The notes beneath the pieces are model-generated. The model was given only the letters and a program-made list of their open reading frames with translations. It made no database searches and was not told where the DNA came from. A program made the position numbers and the translations under genes. Source: Campylobacteraceae bacterium (GTDB lineage Bacteria; Campylobacterota; Campylobacteria; Campylobacterales; Sulfurovaceae). Taken from it: a stretch of DNA of 11,718 bases. This document shows, piece after piece, positions 1 through 7,548 of the stretch (positions within the stretch are counted from its first letter, which is position 1; every line of letters starts with the position of its first letter). Location: NCBI GenBank assembly GCA_027031505.1, contig JALVQH010000239.1, forward strand, positions 1-11,718, written 5' to 3'.

Positions 1-2
1 AG

Positions 3-1355
3 ATGGGGGTGCAATACTATCTGAAGCCGGTAAAAAAAGGCTTTTTTGTCTCCACCTACAGCCTTGAGGTCAACACAACCCTTCCGCTCCATGCCGAACC
101 GCTCCGGGCGTTTCCGTCCGAACTGCGCCGTGTGCGCCTGAATGTCGAGCATGGACCGCTCTTTTTTCTTCATGGTCTGGGTATCGGATTGGCACGCATC
201 ACCTCGGCGCAATCTTTTAAACCGTATCGGAAGGTTCTTGCACCTGCCGGTATCGTACTGGAGCCGGAGACAGGAACCTTCCGCACATATGCGACGGTCT
301 CTTTTGCCCGGCAGCTTCATTTCATGGCGCAGGGGGATGCGTTTGCATTCATCGATACAGAGCACAACACGTCCACACACATCGCTCCTGTTGCTTTGAC
401 TGCCGACATCGATCCCTGGACTTATGTTGGTGACTATCACATGAAAACCTCCTCGATCGAACTTACGGCTCTCCGGAGGAAGGAGCCGGTTTTTCGGCTG
501 AAAGATCTACGTCTTTCAGGACACATTGATGCGATGCTTCGGGGGATGTTTTTTCTCGGTGATGTGACGATGGAGGCAGCGCACATGCAGATCTATCCTC
601 CCAAAAAAGATCCAATCGACCTGACTCCCCGTTTTGTATTTGCTCTCCGTTCCGAGGAGAATGGAACCGTGGGGCTTGATTGCAGCAGTCAGATGCGTGT
701 GCTCTCCGGTACACTGCCCGATTCGGCCGCACCCATTGTCTCAGCTGAAGGGGCACTCCGTCTCGGAGGGCTCTCCCGGAAAGGTCTTGAGTCATTTTAC
801 GGAAAAATACACCGACTCCAAAGTGACCAGATGCATCTCTATCACACCATGATGTCTCAGCAGAATACCCCTGAGACAATGGCAAAATCTCTGGTCAAAC
901 TTCAGAGGCTCCAGCAAAAAATACAGGAAGTGATGATTCTTTCGCTCGGTGAGGTATTCCTGCCCGGCCGAAGCACACTGTCATTGCATCTGACACTGGC
1001 AACAAGACGCAATCCGGACAATCGTGCCGATGCAACACTGCGTTTGATCGGAGCCTTTCCCAAAGGAGATACCCGCGCAATACAGCGCACATTGCTGACC
1101 GGATTTCCGGAACTGTTTACCCTCGATGCCGAGGCGCGACTGGGCAAAACATTTTTGCAGGAGTTTGGTCCGGAAGGGATCCGGGCTCATGCGATGCTGG
1201 CATTGCCGATACGTGAAGGGTTTGTCCGTGACGAGAAGAGGGCATTTGTCTCTTCGATTCGCTACACTCCCCGATCGTTGACCGTCAATCACAAATCGAT
1301 GCCCCAATTGCTCATGGTTCTCAAAATGCTTTTGGGTGGAAGGGGACAGAAATGA
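3..1355 (+). CDS. DUF945 / YdgA-family protein, 5' end outside the window
   Basis: The frame is open from the window edge, and about 450 residues are visible. Two stretches match the E. coli YdgA (DUF945) pattern from memory. Near the start there is a GFFVSTYSLEV segment, followed about 30 residues later by an EHGP motif. At the C-terminus, SLTVNHKSMPQL resembles the family's ending of the form 'LTLNGQKM'. YdgA proteins normally begin with a hydrophobic anchor and about 50 further residues that are missing here, so the ATG at base 3 is probably internal and the gene starts upstream. Family members are envelope proteins of poorly defined function; in E. coli YdgA is linked to the inner membrane and outer periplasmic face. 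The stop (TGA 1353-1355) is followed by a separate promoter for the next gene. Family assignment is moderately sure; the biochemical role is unknown. Confidence 0.72.
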   Translation: MGVQYYLKPVKKGFFVSTYSLEVNTTLPLHAEPLRAFPSELRRVRLNVEHGPLFFLHGLGIGLARITSAQSFKPYRKVLAPAGIVLEPETGTFRTYATVSFARQLHFMAQGDAFAFIDTEHNTSTHIAPVALTADIDPWTYVGDYHMKTSSIELTALRRKEPVFRLKDLRLSGHIDAMLRGMFFLGDVTMEAAHMQIYPPKKDPIDLTPRFVFALRSEENGTVGLDCSSQMRVLSGTLPDSAAPIVSAEGALRLGGLSRKGLESFYGKIHRLQSDQMHLYHTMMSQQNTPETMAKSLVKLQRLQQKIQEVMILSLGEVFLPGRSTLSLHLTLATRRNPDNRADATLRLIGAFPKGDTRAIQRTLLTGFPELFTLDAEARLGKTFLQEFGPEGIRAHAMLALPIREGFVRDEKRAFVSSIRYTPRSLTVNHKSMPQLLMVLKMLLGGRGQK

Positions 1356-1370
1356 ATTTTGACTTGTTTT

Positions 1371-1392
1371 TTGACATTTTTATCGGTAGAAT
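1371..1392 (+). promoter_or_regulatory. Candidate sigma-70 promoter for the peptidoglycan-binding repeat gene
   Basis: A T-rich stretch containing TTGACA (1371-1376) leads into TAGAAT at 1387-1392. The spacing from that TTGACA is too short for a canonical -35, but TTGTTT at 1364-1369 is 17 nt upstream. The arrangement (T-run, short gap, TAGAAT, then ACGCC) resembles the engB promoter at 2471-2485 in this same window. Transcription would start near 1399, upstream of the Shine-Dalgarno-supported ATG at 1427. This argues against the upstream in-frame ATG at 1352 as the start. Confidence 0.5.
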
Positions 1393-1426
1393 ACGCCATT
1401 CAACCCCTCAGATAAAAAGGCGATCG

Positions 1427-2455
1427 ATGCGATCAGTAATACCTGTTGTTTTCTCTTTGATGATGGTTCAGAGTATGCTCTTTTCGGCCGATTTTACCCG
1501 CTTCAGTGATATGTGCGAACCGACAGAAACCCAGCACTGCCCCAATAAACCTGATGAAGTCAAAGCCCTCCAGGAAGCCCTCAATGCCAATCCGAACCTT
1601 TACCTCTACATCAAAGCTGACGGGAAGTGGGGTCTGGGAACCAAAGAGGCGGTAATCGTTTTTCAAGAGCACTACGGTATCCGGCCGGCGCAAGGCTATG
1701 TCGGCAGAAAAACCCGTGCCCTCCTTCAGAAAATTGCCGACAGCAATCGTTCTGCCGGTTCCGAAAAAACAGCCGGACAAAACCTCTCCGGGGCACAGCA
1801 CTCCTCTTCATCTGCCAGAAAAACCGGGCACACCTCTTCTGTCACAGCTTCTCCGACGAGAGAGTTTGTTCTCTATAGCGACATGTGCGACAATACCCTT
1901 GAGGAGAACCATTGTCCCAACAAGACTGTCGAAGTCTCCAATCTCCAGATTCTCCTCAATGCCGATCCCAATCTCAATGTCAACATTTCTGCCGATGGCA
2001 AATGGGGCAGGGAGACCAGGGAGGCGGTTGTAGCTTTCCAGAAACACTATGGTATTGCCCCTGCCAGTGGATATGTGGGGGTGCGCACCAAACGGATGCT
2101 GGATCGTGTTGCCGGTGCCATGGTGGCCAGAGCGACAACGCCGATACAGAAATCCACCGGCAAACAAACTGCCAGAGCTACGATAAACAAGTGGAAGGAT
2201 ATGTGCACGAAGAGTGCAACCGACAACTGTCCGAATCGTCCGGAGGATGTCCGGGCTCTTCAGGCTTTTCTTAACCGCACTCTGGGTCTCAAACTGGCCG
2301 TTGACGGGAAATGGGGCAAAGGAACCGAGCAGGCTGTCATTCGTTTTCAGGAGCGGCACCGTATCAGTCCGGCCAACGGTTATGTCGGTCGCAAGACCCG
2401 TACACGTATGCAGCATCTCGCCCAAAAATCTCATACCAGAGCCAAAAAGAGATAA
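1427..2455 (+). CDS. Secreted protein with three peptidoglycan-binding (PG_binding_1-like) repeats
   Basis: This is a predicted exported protein of 342 residues. I chose ATG 1427 because AAAAAGG (1414-1420) lies 6 nt upstream, a candidate promoter falls between 1371 and 1392, and the product then begins with a clean signal peptide (MRSVIPVVFSLMMVQSMLFSA, cut near residue 21). An in-frame ATG at 1352 overlaps the preceding stop but would put a charged leader before the signal. Three copies of a domain of about 75 residues follow, starting near bases 1508, 1880 and 2198. Each carries 'DMC', a second Cys 7-8 residues later in 'CPN', then a leucine-rich helix, 'DGKWG..T..AV..FQ..', and 'GYVG..T'. 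The core matches the PG_binding_1 fold. Linkers are rich in Ser, Thr, Lys and Ala, and no catalytic domain is present. I infer a non-enzymatic, wall-binding periplasmic or surface protein. It sits directly upstream of the engB-mrdA operon. Confidence 0.85.
   Translation: MRSVIPVVFSLMMVQSMLFSADFTRFSDMCEPTETQHCPNKPDEVKALQEALNANPNLYLYIKADGKWGLGTKEAVIVFQEHYGIRPAQGYVGRKTRALLQKIADSNRSAGSEKTAGQNLSGAQHSSSSARKTGHTSSVTASPTREFVLYSDMCDNTLEENHCPNKTVEVSNLQILLNADPNLNVNISADGKWGRETREAVVAFQKHYGIAPASGYVGVRTKRMLDRVAGAMVARATTPIQKSTGKQTARATINKWKDMCTKSATDNCPNRPEDVRALQAFLNRTLGLKLAVDGKWGKGTEQAVIRFQERHRISPANGYVGRKTRTRMQHLAQKSHTRAKKR
1508..2425 (+). repeat. Three in-gene repeats encoding PG-binding domains with a Cys pair
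   Basis: Repeat units begin at 1508, 1880 and 2198, with spacings of 372 and 318 bases. The encoded repeats align along their whole length. The invariant positions are D-M-C, C-P-N, a D-G-K-W-G turn, A-V-x-x-F-Q and G-Y-V-G. The nucleotide sequence has diverged between copies, so this is an old protein-level triplication rather than a recent duplication. Confidence 0.85.
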
Positions 2456-2470
2456 ACCGACTCTGAATCC

Positions 2471-2485
2471 CTTTTTGGATATAAT
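2471..2485 (+). promoter_or_regulatory. Promoter of the engB operon
   Basis: CTTTTTGGA runs directly into a perfect TATAAT at 2480-2485. This is the T-rich plus -10 layout expected of Campylobacterota housekeeping promoters, which often lack a -35 box. The predicted start near 2492 leaves a leader of about 18 nt containing the Shine-Dalgarno AAAAGG (2498-2503). Confidence 0.75.
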
Positions 2486-2509
2486 CGCCTAAAAATCAAA
2501 AGGTTGCGC

Positions 2510-3130
2510 GTGTCTTCCTGTCCCCGTGTAGTCAATGCTGCGTTTGTCACATCTGCCCGGAGTATCCATGATGCACTCGATGAGAGTATGAGTGAAGTGG
2601 TTTTCCTCGGGCGCTCCAACGTCGGGAAAAGCTCCACGATCAACACTCTGACGCACCGCAGGAATCTTGCCAGAAGCTCCTCAACTCCGGGCAAGACACA
2701 ACTGATAAACTTCTTCGATGTCGAATACCGTCTCGGAGACGAACCTTACGGTGTGCGATATGTTGATCTGCCGGGTTTCGGATATGCACGGGTCTCTAAA
2801 TCGCTCAAGGAGATATGGCAGAAAAATCTCGTCGAGTTCATTCAAGAGCGGGTAGCGATCCGGCTTTTTATCCACCTGCGGGATGCCCGACATCCCCATG
2901 CGGCGATTGATGATGATGTTGCTGGATACATCGGGGAGTTTATCCGTCCCGATCAGCGTTATCTTACCGTCTTTACCAAAATCGACAAACTCAACCAGAA
3001 AAAGCGTGCCACCCTCACTCGGGAGTTTCCCGGCTCCATTCTCCTCTCCAACCTCAAGAAGAGCGGTGAAGAGCGGGTGCACCGGGAAATATTCGAGACG
3101 ATTTTCGGAACCATCGAGGAGAAAGCATGA
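2510..3130 (+). CDS. engB: Ribosome biogenesis GTP-binding protein EngB/YsxC/YihA
   Basis: EngB is a cytoplasmic GTPase of the TrmE-Era-EngA-EngB-Septin class, needed for large-subunit ribosome assembly. The 206-residue product has the usual family length. The P-loop GRSNVGKSS is at about residues 34-42, the switch-I element TPGKTQ at about 59-64, the G3 motif DLPGFG at about 86-91, the G4 motif TKID at about 156-159, and a SNLKKSG G5-like segment near residue 180. I start it at GTG 2510, because AAAAGG lies 6 nt upstream. An in-frame TTG at 2504 abuts that Shine-Dalgarno and is unlikely to be used. The stop overlaps the next ATG by 4 nt (ATGA at 3127-3130), which implies translational coupling. 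It is the first gene of the engB-mrdA operon. Confidence 0.95.
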   Translation: MSSCPRVVNAAFVTSARSIHDALDESMSEVVFLGRSNVGKSSTINTLTHRRNLARSSSTPGKTQLINFFDVEYRLGDEPYGVRYVDLPGFGYARVSKSLKEIWQKNLVEFIQERVAIRLFIHLRDARHPHAAIDDDVAGYIGEFIRPDQRYLTVFTKIDKLNQKKRATLTREFPGSILLSNLKKSGEERVHREIFETIFGTIEEKA

Positions 3131-3603
3131 TCGAACTGACCAAAGCCACACTTCATGATATTCCGGCGATGCAGAAACTTGTTGCCGACGAAGTGCGCAC
3201 CGGAGTGATTCTGTCACGCAGTGACGACGAATTGGCGACCAATATCCGCAGCTATGTCCTTGCCAAAGCCGAAGGGTATCTCGTCGGCTATACGGCACTG
3301 CATATCCACTCACCCCGATTGGCTGAGATTCGCAGTCTGATTGTTGATCCGATGTTTCGGGGGCAGTCTGTGGGGCGACAAATGGTTGAATATGTCCTCA
3401 AGGAGGGACATCATCTCGGCGTGGCCGAAGTGCTCTCGCTCACATATCTGCCGGATTTTTTCCAGAAGCTGGGCTTCAAAGAGATTGCCAAAGAGGGGAT
3501 TCCCGATCATAAAATCTGGGCCGATTGTATTCGATGCATCCATTTTCCGGTTTGCAATGAAGCGGCGATGATCTACACTCTTCCACAGGATCCTGAGACG
3601 TGA
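3127..3603 (+). CDS. GNAT acetyltransferase, short ArgA-type (N-acetylglutamate synthase-like)
   Basis: This 158-residue single-domain GNAT protein carries the acetyl-CoA pyrophosphate-binding loop RGQSVG at residues 78-83, preceded by the beta-strand EIRSLIVDP, and a late YLPDFFQKLGF segment. The pattern of an early 'DELATNIRSY' helix and a C-terminal DCIRCIHFPVCNEAAM stretch with three cysteines (134, 137, 143) matches the short stand-alone N-acetylglutamate synthases annotated in Campylobacterota and some other bacteria. Those make N-acetylglutamate for arginine biosynthesis. No other arginine gene is nearby, so the substrate rests on family resemblance alone. It overlaps engB by 4 nt at its start, and the next gene by 4 nt at its end (GTGA, 3600-3603). 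Confidence 0.8.
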   Translation: MIELTKATLHDIPAMQKLVADEVRTGVILSRSDDELATNIRSYVLAKAEGYLVGYTALHIHSPRLAEIRSLIVDPMFRGQSVGRQMVEYVLKEGHHLGVAEVLSLTYLPDFFQKLGFKEIAKEGIPDHKIWADCIRCIHFPVCNEAAMIYTLPQDPET

Positions 3604-4049
3604 AAAAACGTTCGCTACCGTTCAGGCTGCTTATCGCAACGGCGCTGTCTTTGTTTGTGATCCTCTATCCAATGCTGATTTCAGTATATGTGTTTTTTCC
3701 TCTGCTGATCGGTTTCATGGGATTGATGATCATCCGGGGGATCGAAGGCAGAGGGTACGCATATGTGCTGTTTCCGCTCGTGTACCTGATCAACCTTGAG
3801 ATCAACCTCTCTCTACCGCTTCTGCTGTCATTTTTCGCAATTTTGCTGTATTATCTGACGCTTTACAACCGTGTTCTTTATCTCAAGCGTTGCAAAATGT
3901 GTGTTTCGATACTGAGTGCCGCATTGATAGACGTTTACTATGTCGGTGTTTTGACGGGATACGATTTGCTGATGGATACCAGCAGTATCGTATTTGACAG
4001 TCTGCTTTGGTATTCGTTCATTTTCGATATGGTTCTGGCAGGACTCTGA
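3600..4049 (+). CDS. Small polytopic membrane protein upstream of mrdA, MreD-like by position
   Basis: This is a 149-residue, highly hydrophobic protein with a short basic N-terminus (MKKR) and about five or six predicted transmembrane segments: roughly residues 9-29, 30-46, 53-70, 71-88, 101-119 and 128-148. The GTG start overlaps the preceding stop by 4 nt, and its own stop overlaps the mrdA start (TGATG). Size, topology and its place directly before PBP2 recall MreD, but I do not recognise a conserved MreD motif, so the functional link is inferred from context. Campylobacterota genomes I know of carry a poorly characterised protein at this position next to pbp2. Confidence 0.75.
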   Translation: MKKRSLPFRLLIATALSLFVILYPMLISVYVFFPLLIGFMGLMIIRGIEGRGYAYVLFPLVYLINLEINLSLPLLLSFFAILLYYLTLYNRVLYLKRCKMCVSILSAALIDVYYVGVLTGYDLLMDTSSIVFDSLLWYSFIFDMVLAGL

Positions 4050-5968
4050 TGCGTTACCGAATTCTTCTATCAGTGTTTGTCGTCGTATGGGGTTTGTTGC
4101 TTGTCCGTCTCTATCAGATCAGTGTCAAATCCAACTTTTATTATGAACGCCTTGCCAAAGAGAATGTGGAGCGCAAAACATATATCAAGCCGGTTCGGGG
4201 GGAAATCCTCGACAACAAAGGCAATTTTCTTGCAATCAACAAGATGGGATTTTCGATTTCGATCGCACCACATCTGAATCGAAAAAAAGGGGCACTGGAT
4301 CGGGTCATTGCCCATATTCAAAGCGCCATCCCCGACATCAATGCCACAATGATGCGCAGAGTATACAAAAAGCACAGCTCTCCTTATAATCATGCTTTTA
4401 TCAAGGTGGTTGATTTTGTCTCCTATGACGAGATGATCCGTACTTTTGCTCCGTTGGCAGAAGATGCCAATATCCATATCGCAGCCGAAACCAAGCGTTT
4501 CTATCCCCAGGGGCATTATGCCGCCCACATCGTCGGCTATATCGGGCGCTCCAATGCCAGAGAAAATGCCGCCGACAAAGTGGTCTCCGTGGTTGGTCGC
4601 ACCGGAAAAAGCGGTCTGGAGCGCTATTATAACAAACTGCTCGAAGGGGAACTCGGCTACATCATCAGCAAAGTCAATGCCCGCAATCAAGCCCTCGAAC
4701 TCCTTGAGCGCAAAGAGAGTGTCAGCAACCGCAACCTTCAGGTCTATCTCGACATGGATCTGCAAAAATACATCTACAAACGTCTCGACAAACGGGCGGC
4801 CGTCGTGATCGTCATGCGCACAAGCGGCGAAGTGCTCGCAGCTGTCAGCAGTCCGAGTTACAACCCCAACCTTTTTGTTACCGGTATCAGTCATAAAAAC
4901 TGGCGCGCACTTCAGGCCAACCTCGGACACCCTTTTACCAACAAATTCATCCATGCCGTTTATCCGCCCGGCTCGGTCATCAAAATGGGAATCGCCCTGG
5001 CAACATCCCGATACGCAAAGGATACCAACAACACTATCGATCAGAACGAAACCTGCCGGGGATTTATCCGTATCGGTCACAGCAAACACAAATTCCGGTG
5101 CTGGAGCAAGTGGGGGCACGGTGAAGTAAACCTGATCCGATCGATTCGGGAGAGCTGCGATGTGTACTACTACAACAAGGGGCTCAAGGTAGGGATCAAT
5201 CGCCTGGCCGGAGTTCTCCACTCCATAGGTCTCGGGATAAAAACCGGTATCGATCTTCCCCGGGAATACAACGGTGTGATACCGGATAAGAAATGGAAAA
5301 TGAAGCGCTACCATCAGCCCTGGTATATGGGGGAGACTGCCATCGCTTCCATCGGGCAGGGTTACGACAATGTCACCCCGATACAGGTGGCGCGCTACAC
5401 CAGTTTCCTCGCGACCGGCAAGCTGGTGCGTCCCACGTTTGCCATGAAGATCAATGGAAAAAAAGTCCCCATCCCCTACAAACGCATTTCGTTTAATCCC
5501 CGCCATATGCAGGCGATCCGGGAGGGGATGTACGAAGTGTGCAACCGCCGAACGGGTACAGCCTACAAGACCCTCAGCAAAGAAAAAGCCGGCCTCCCCA
5601 TTGTCGTCGCCGGCAAAACGGGAACCGCGCAGGTTGTTTCCATCCCTCAGGAAATTAAAAAACGGGTCAAAGAGGAAGATATGGCCTATTTCCGAAAATC
5701 ACACGCATGGATCACTACGTACGCACCGTTCAAGAATCCGGAATTTGTTGTAACGGTTCTTGTGGAACACGGCGGGCATGGTGGAAGTACCGCCGGCCCC
5801 ATTGCAGCCGACATTTACAAATGGCTTTATGGTAACGGCTATTTCAAAGAACATCCGTTCGAAGAAGTCAAGGCTGAAATTGCCGCCAGGCAGGCCGAAA
5901 AAGAGAAGAAAACCAAAGAATTTTTTGAGAAGCTGAAGCAAAAGGCTTTGCAGAAACAGAAGCCCTGA
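4049..5968 (+). CDS. mrdA: Penicillin-binding protein 2 (peptidoglycan D,D-transpeptidase)
   Basis: This class B PBP cross-links side-wall peptidoglycan during elongation together with RodA and the MreBCD complex. It has 639 residues. The N-terminal signal anchor spans about residues 4-22, followed by the pedestal/dimerisation domain, which begins with RGEILDNKGN at about 50-59. The transpeptidase domain has all three catalytic motifs: SVIK with the acylated Ser309, SCD at 369-371, and KTGT at 523-526. The C-terminus ends in a Lys/Glu/Gln-rich charged tail of about 35 residues, probably a cytoplasm-like helical extension on the periplasmic side. I use ATG 4049 with AGGA 5 nt upstream. An upstream in-frame ATG at 4007 would lie inside the preceding gene and add residues before the anchor. 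It is the last gene of the engB operon. Confidence 0.96.
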   Translation: MRYRILLSVFVVVWGLLLVRLYQISVKSNFYYERLAKENVERKTYIKPVRGEILDNKGNFLAINKMGFSISIAPHLNRKKGALDRVIAHIQSAIPDINATMMRRVYKKHSSPYNHAFIKVVDFVSYDEMIRTFAPLAEDANIHIAAETKRFYPQGHYAAHIVGYIGRSNARENAADKVVSVVGRTGKSGLERYYNKLLEGELGYIISKVNARNQALELLERKESVSNRNLQVYLDMDLQKYIYKRLDKRAAVVIVMRTSGEVLAAVSSPSYNPNLFVTGISHKNWRALQANLGHPFTNKFIHAVYPPGSVIKMGIALATSRYAKDTNNTIDQNETCRGFIRIGHSKHKFRCWSKWGHGEVNLIRSIRESCDVYYYNKGLKVGINRLAGVLHSIGLGIKTGIDLPREYNGVIPDKKWKMKRYHQPWYMGETAIASIGQGYDNVTPIQVARYTSFLATGKLVRPTFAMKINGKKVPIPYKRISFNPRHMQAIREGMYEVCNRRTGTAYKTLSKEKAGLPIVVAGKTGTAQVVSIPQEIKKRVKEEDMAYFRKSHAWITTYAPFKNPEFVVTVLVEHGGHGGSTAGPIAADIYKWLYGNGYFKEHPFEEVKAEIAARQAEKEKKTKEFFEKLKQKALQKQKP

Positions 5969-6094
5969 CCGCTATCGGATACACGGGTACTCATCGGCAT
6001 GACTCAGAGCCTGGATTGTTTGAAACCTTTATGATCCCGTGCAACGATTCGGTCAATGCCTGCGTAATACGCTGACACATGGACAACACAATCT
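5969..6094. other. Gap between convergent mrdA and the deo-linked membrane protein gene
   Basis: This 126 bp region separates two convergent transcription units. I find no strong rho-independent terminator. The only small perfect inverted repeat is GCGT-AAT-ACGC at 6062-6072, with no following T-run. On the - strand a 35-codon open frame (6098-5991) begins with an ATG overlapping the upstream stop. I have not called it as a gene because its composition and Shine-Dalgarno are unconvincing (see findings). Confidence 0.6.
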
Positions 6095-6331
6095 TCATAA
6101 TCGGACGTTTCCTTCTCGCACCAACACCATATAATGATACCCGTTTATCCCTGCCAGCAGGGCATTGAGCAGGATCAACGGCCAGGCATCAATCAGAAGG
6201 GCATAGAGGGTGATAACGGCAGCGCCGAGGGTGTTGAGGAAGCGAAGGCGGAGCATGGAACGGTTGAGAAAAGAGAGGACGACGAGGGTTGTACCGGCGT
6301 AGCCAAGAATGTCAACGGGGTTGAGACTCAT
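6095..6331 (-). CDS. Small membrane protein, YgjV / CBU_0592-like, coupled to deoB
   Basis: This 78-residue hydrophobic protein has about three membrane segments, roughly residues 8-22, 31-46 and 50-68. The pattern LGYAGTTLVVLSFLNRSMLRLRFLN, then LGAAVITLYALL and AWPLILLNALLAGIN, resembles the small YgjV / CBU_0592-type membrane proteins, whose function is unknown. The start codon overlaps the deoB stop by 4 nt (ATGA on the - strand, 6328-6331) and no separate Shine-Dalgarno is obvious, so translation is probably coupled to deoB. Being last in a deoC-deoB operon suggests a membrane role linked to nucleoside or sugar use, but that is only inference; three short helices are fewer than a usual transporter has. 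Confidence 0.75.
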   Translation of the reverse strand: MSLNPVDILGYAGTTLVVLSFLNRSMLRLRFLNTLGAAVITLYALLIDAWPLILLNALLAGINGYHYMVLVREGNVRL

Positions 6332-7548
6332 GCGTCGCCACTGTGGGTCAGAAAAGAGACGCCAAACGGTTCGGGATGTGTGATTCCAAGATGCTCGGCG
6401 ATGGTCTCCGCCATGTCGCCGAATCCGTCCCGGAGACCGATGCTGCCGATGGTCTGCGATCCGAGGAGACCGAAGACGGGGACGTTTTCGCGGGTGTGAT
6501 CAGTACCGCTCCATGTCGGGTCGCAGCCGTGATCGGCAGTGAGGATCAGCAGGTCGTCATCGTGCAGTTTTGCCAGAAGCTCCGGCACACGGCGGTCAAA
6601 ATATTCCAGTCCTGCCGCGTACCCCTCGACATCCCGCCGGTGCCCCCACTCCATATCAAAATCAACAAAGTTGGTCATCACAATCCCCGGCTCCTGCAGA
6701 GCATCGATCTGAGCAAAGGTTTCATCCATCAATCCCTCAAGCCCATAGGCCGGGCGTTTGTGCATGATCCCGTGCCCACCGAAGATGTCGTGGATTTTTC
6801 CGATTCCGACGGTTGGGAGTCCTTGCACCTGAGCGTATTCGAGGACAGAGGTGCCGCCGGGACGCAGGGCATAGTCGCGCCGGTGTTTGGTGCGGACGAA
6901 TTCACCGGCTCTTTCCCCGACAAACGGCCGGGCGATGATCCGTCCGACGGCATACCCGTCGGCGACCTCCCGGCTGAGGGTGCAGAGGCGGTAGAGGCGA
7001 TCGAGTCCGAAATGCTCTTCATGCGCAGCGATCTGGATTACCGAATCGGCGCTGGTGTACACAATCGGCTTGCCGGTGGCGATGTGCTCCTCACCGAGAG
7101 TGTCGATGATCTCGACACCGCTGGCGTGGCGATTACCGAGGATATCGTCGACGGAGATCCCTTCGGCATTGGCACGATCGAGAATTGCCCGAATCATCTC
7201 GGGCGGAAACGTCGGTTCGGTATCGGGAAAAAAGCGCATCGCCACATCCATCGTTACCCCCACCATCTCCCAGTGGCCGGAAAGGGTATCTTTGCCGGGA
7301 CTCAGCTCCCGTGCTGCTCCATAAAAAGCATGGGAAAAGGGAGGGCTCTCATTTTCGAGAGGTGCTTTCGTTCCATTGTTGATCTCGTAGGCAGCCTGCA
7401 GCCCCAATGCTGTGAGATTGGGCAGACTCAGGGAACGCTGCGTGGCGATATGTCCCAGCGTATCGGCTCCTGCGTCACCAAAATCGGCGGCATCGGGAGC
7501 GTTGCCGATCCCGAAGGAGTCAAGCACCAGCCAGATCACACGGCGCAT
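6328..7548 (-). CDS. deoB: Phosphopentomutase
   Basis: DeoB interconverts (deoxy)ribose-1-phosphate and (deoxy)ribose-5-phosphate in the cytoplasm. It is a two-Mn member of the alkaline phosphatase superfamily. The 406-residue product has the normal length. Metal-site and catalytic positions are all visible: D10 in the opening LVLDSFGIG, the phosphorylated Thr88 in SPGKDTLSGHWE, D298 and H303 in DFDMEWGHRRD, and D339, H340 and H351 in the TADHGCDPTWSGTDHTRE stretch. Its ATG overlaps the deoC stop by 1 nt (TGATG), with a strong GGAGAGGG Shine-Dalgarno inside the deoC 3' end. It feeds DeoC with deoxyribose-5-phosphate produced from the DeoA product. Confidence 0.97.
   Translation of the reverse strand: MRRVIWLVLDSFGIGNAPDAADFGDAGADTLGHIATQRSLSLPNLTALGLQAAYEINNGTKAPLENESPPFSHAFYGAARELSPGKDTLSGHWEMVGVTMDVAMRFFPDTEPTFPPEMIRAILDRANAEGISVDDILGNRHASGVEIIDTLGEEHIATGKPIVYTSADSVIQIAAHEEHFGLDRLYRLCTLSREVADGYAVGRIIARPFVGERAGEFVRTKHRRDYALRPGGTSVLEYAQVQGLPTVGIGKIHDIFGGHGIMHKRPAYGLEGLMDETFAQIDALQEPGIVMTNFVDFDMEWGHRRDVEGYAAGLEYFDRRVPELLAKLHDDDLLILTADHGCDPTWSGTDHTRENVPVFGLLGSQTIGSIGLRDGFGDMAETIAEHLGITHPEPFGVSFLTHSGDA

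Noticed and set aside
1352..1426. Upstream in-frame ATG of the PG-binding gene overlapping the DUF945 stop (ATGA)
   Set aside because: The 25 extra codons would sit in front of a good signal peptide, contain the promoter-like TAGAAT region, and have a weaker ribosome-binding context than ATG 1427.
1808..2434. Open frame of about 208 codons antisense to the PG-binding repeat gene
   Set aside because: Its repeated appearance simply reflects the reverse complement of the three repeats.
4070..5506. Open frame of about 478 codons on the - strand antisense to mrdA
   Set aside because: It is a shadow of a certain PBP2 gene, with low-complexity, histidine- and aspartate-rich translation and no recognisable domain.
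6062..6072. GCGT-AAT-ACGC inverted repeat as a terminator between convergent genes
   Set aside because: The stem is only 4 bp and there is no T-run on either side.
6129..6136. TATAAT-like box on the + strand (ATATAATG)
   Set aside because: It lies inside the - strand membrane protein gene, has no T-rich upstream tract, and points at no + strand gene.
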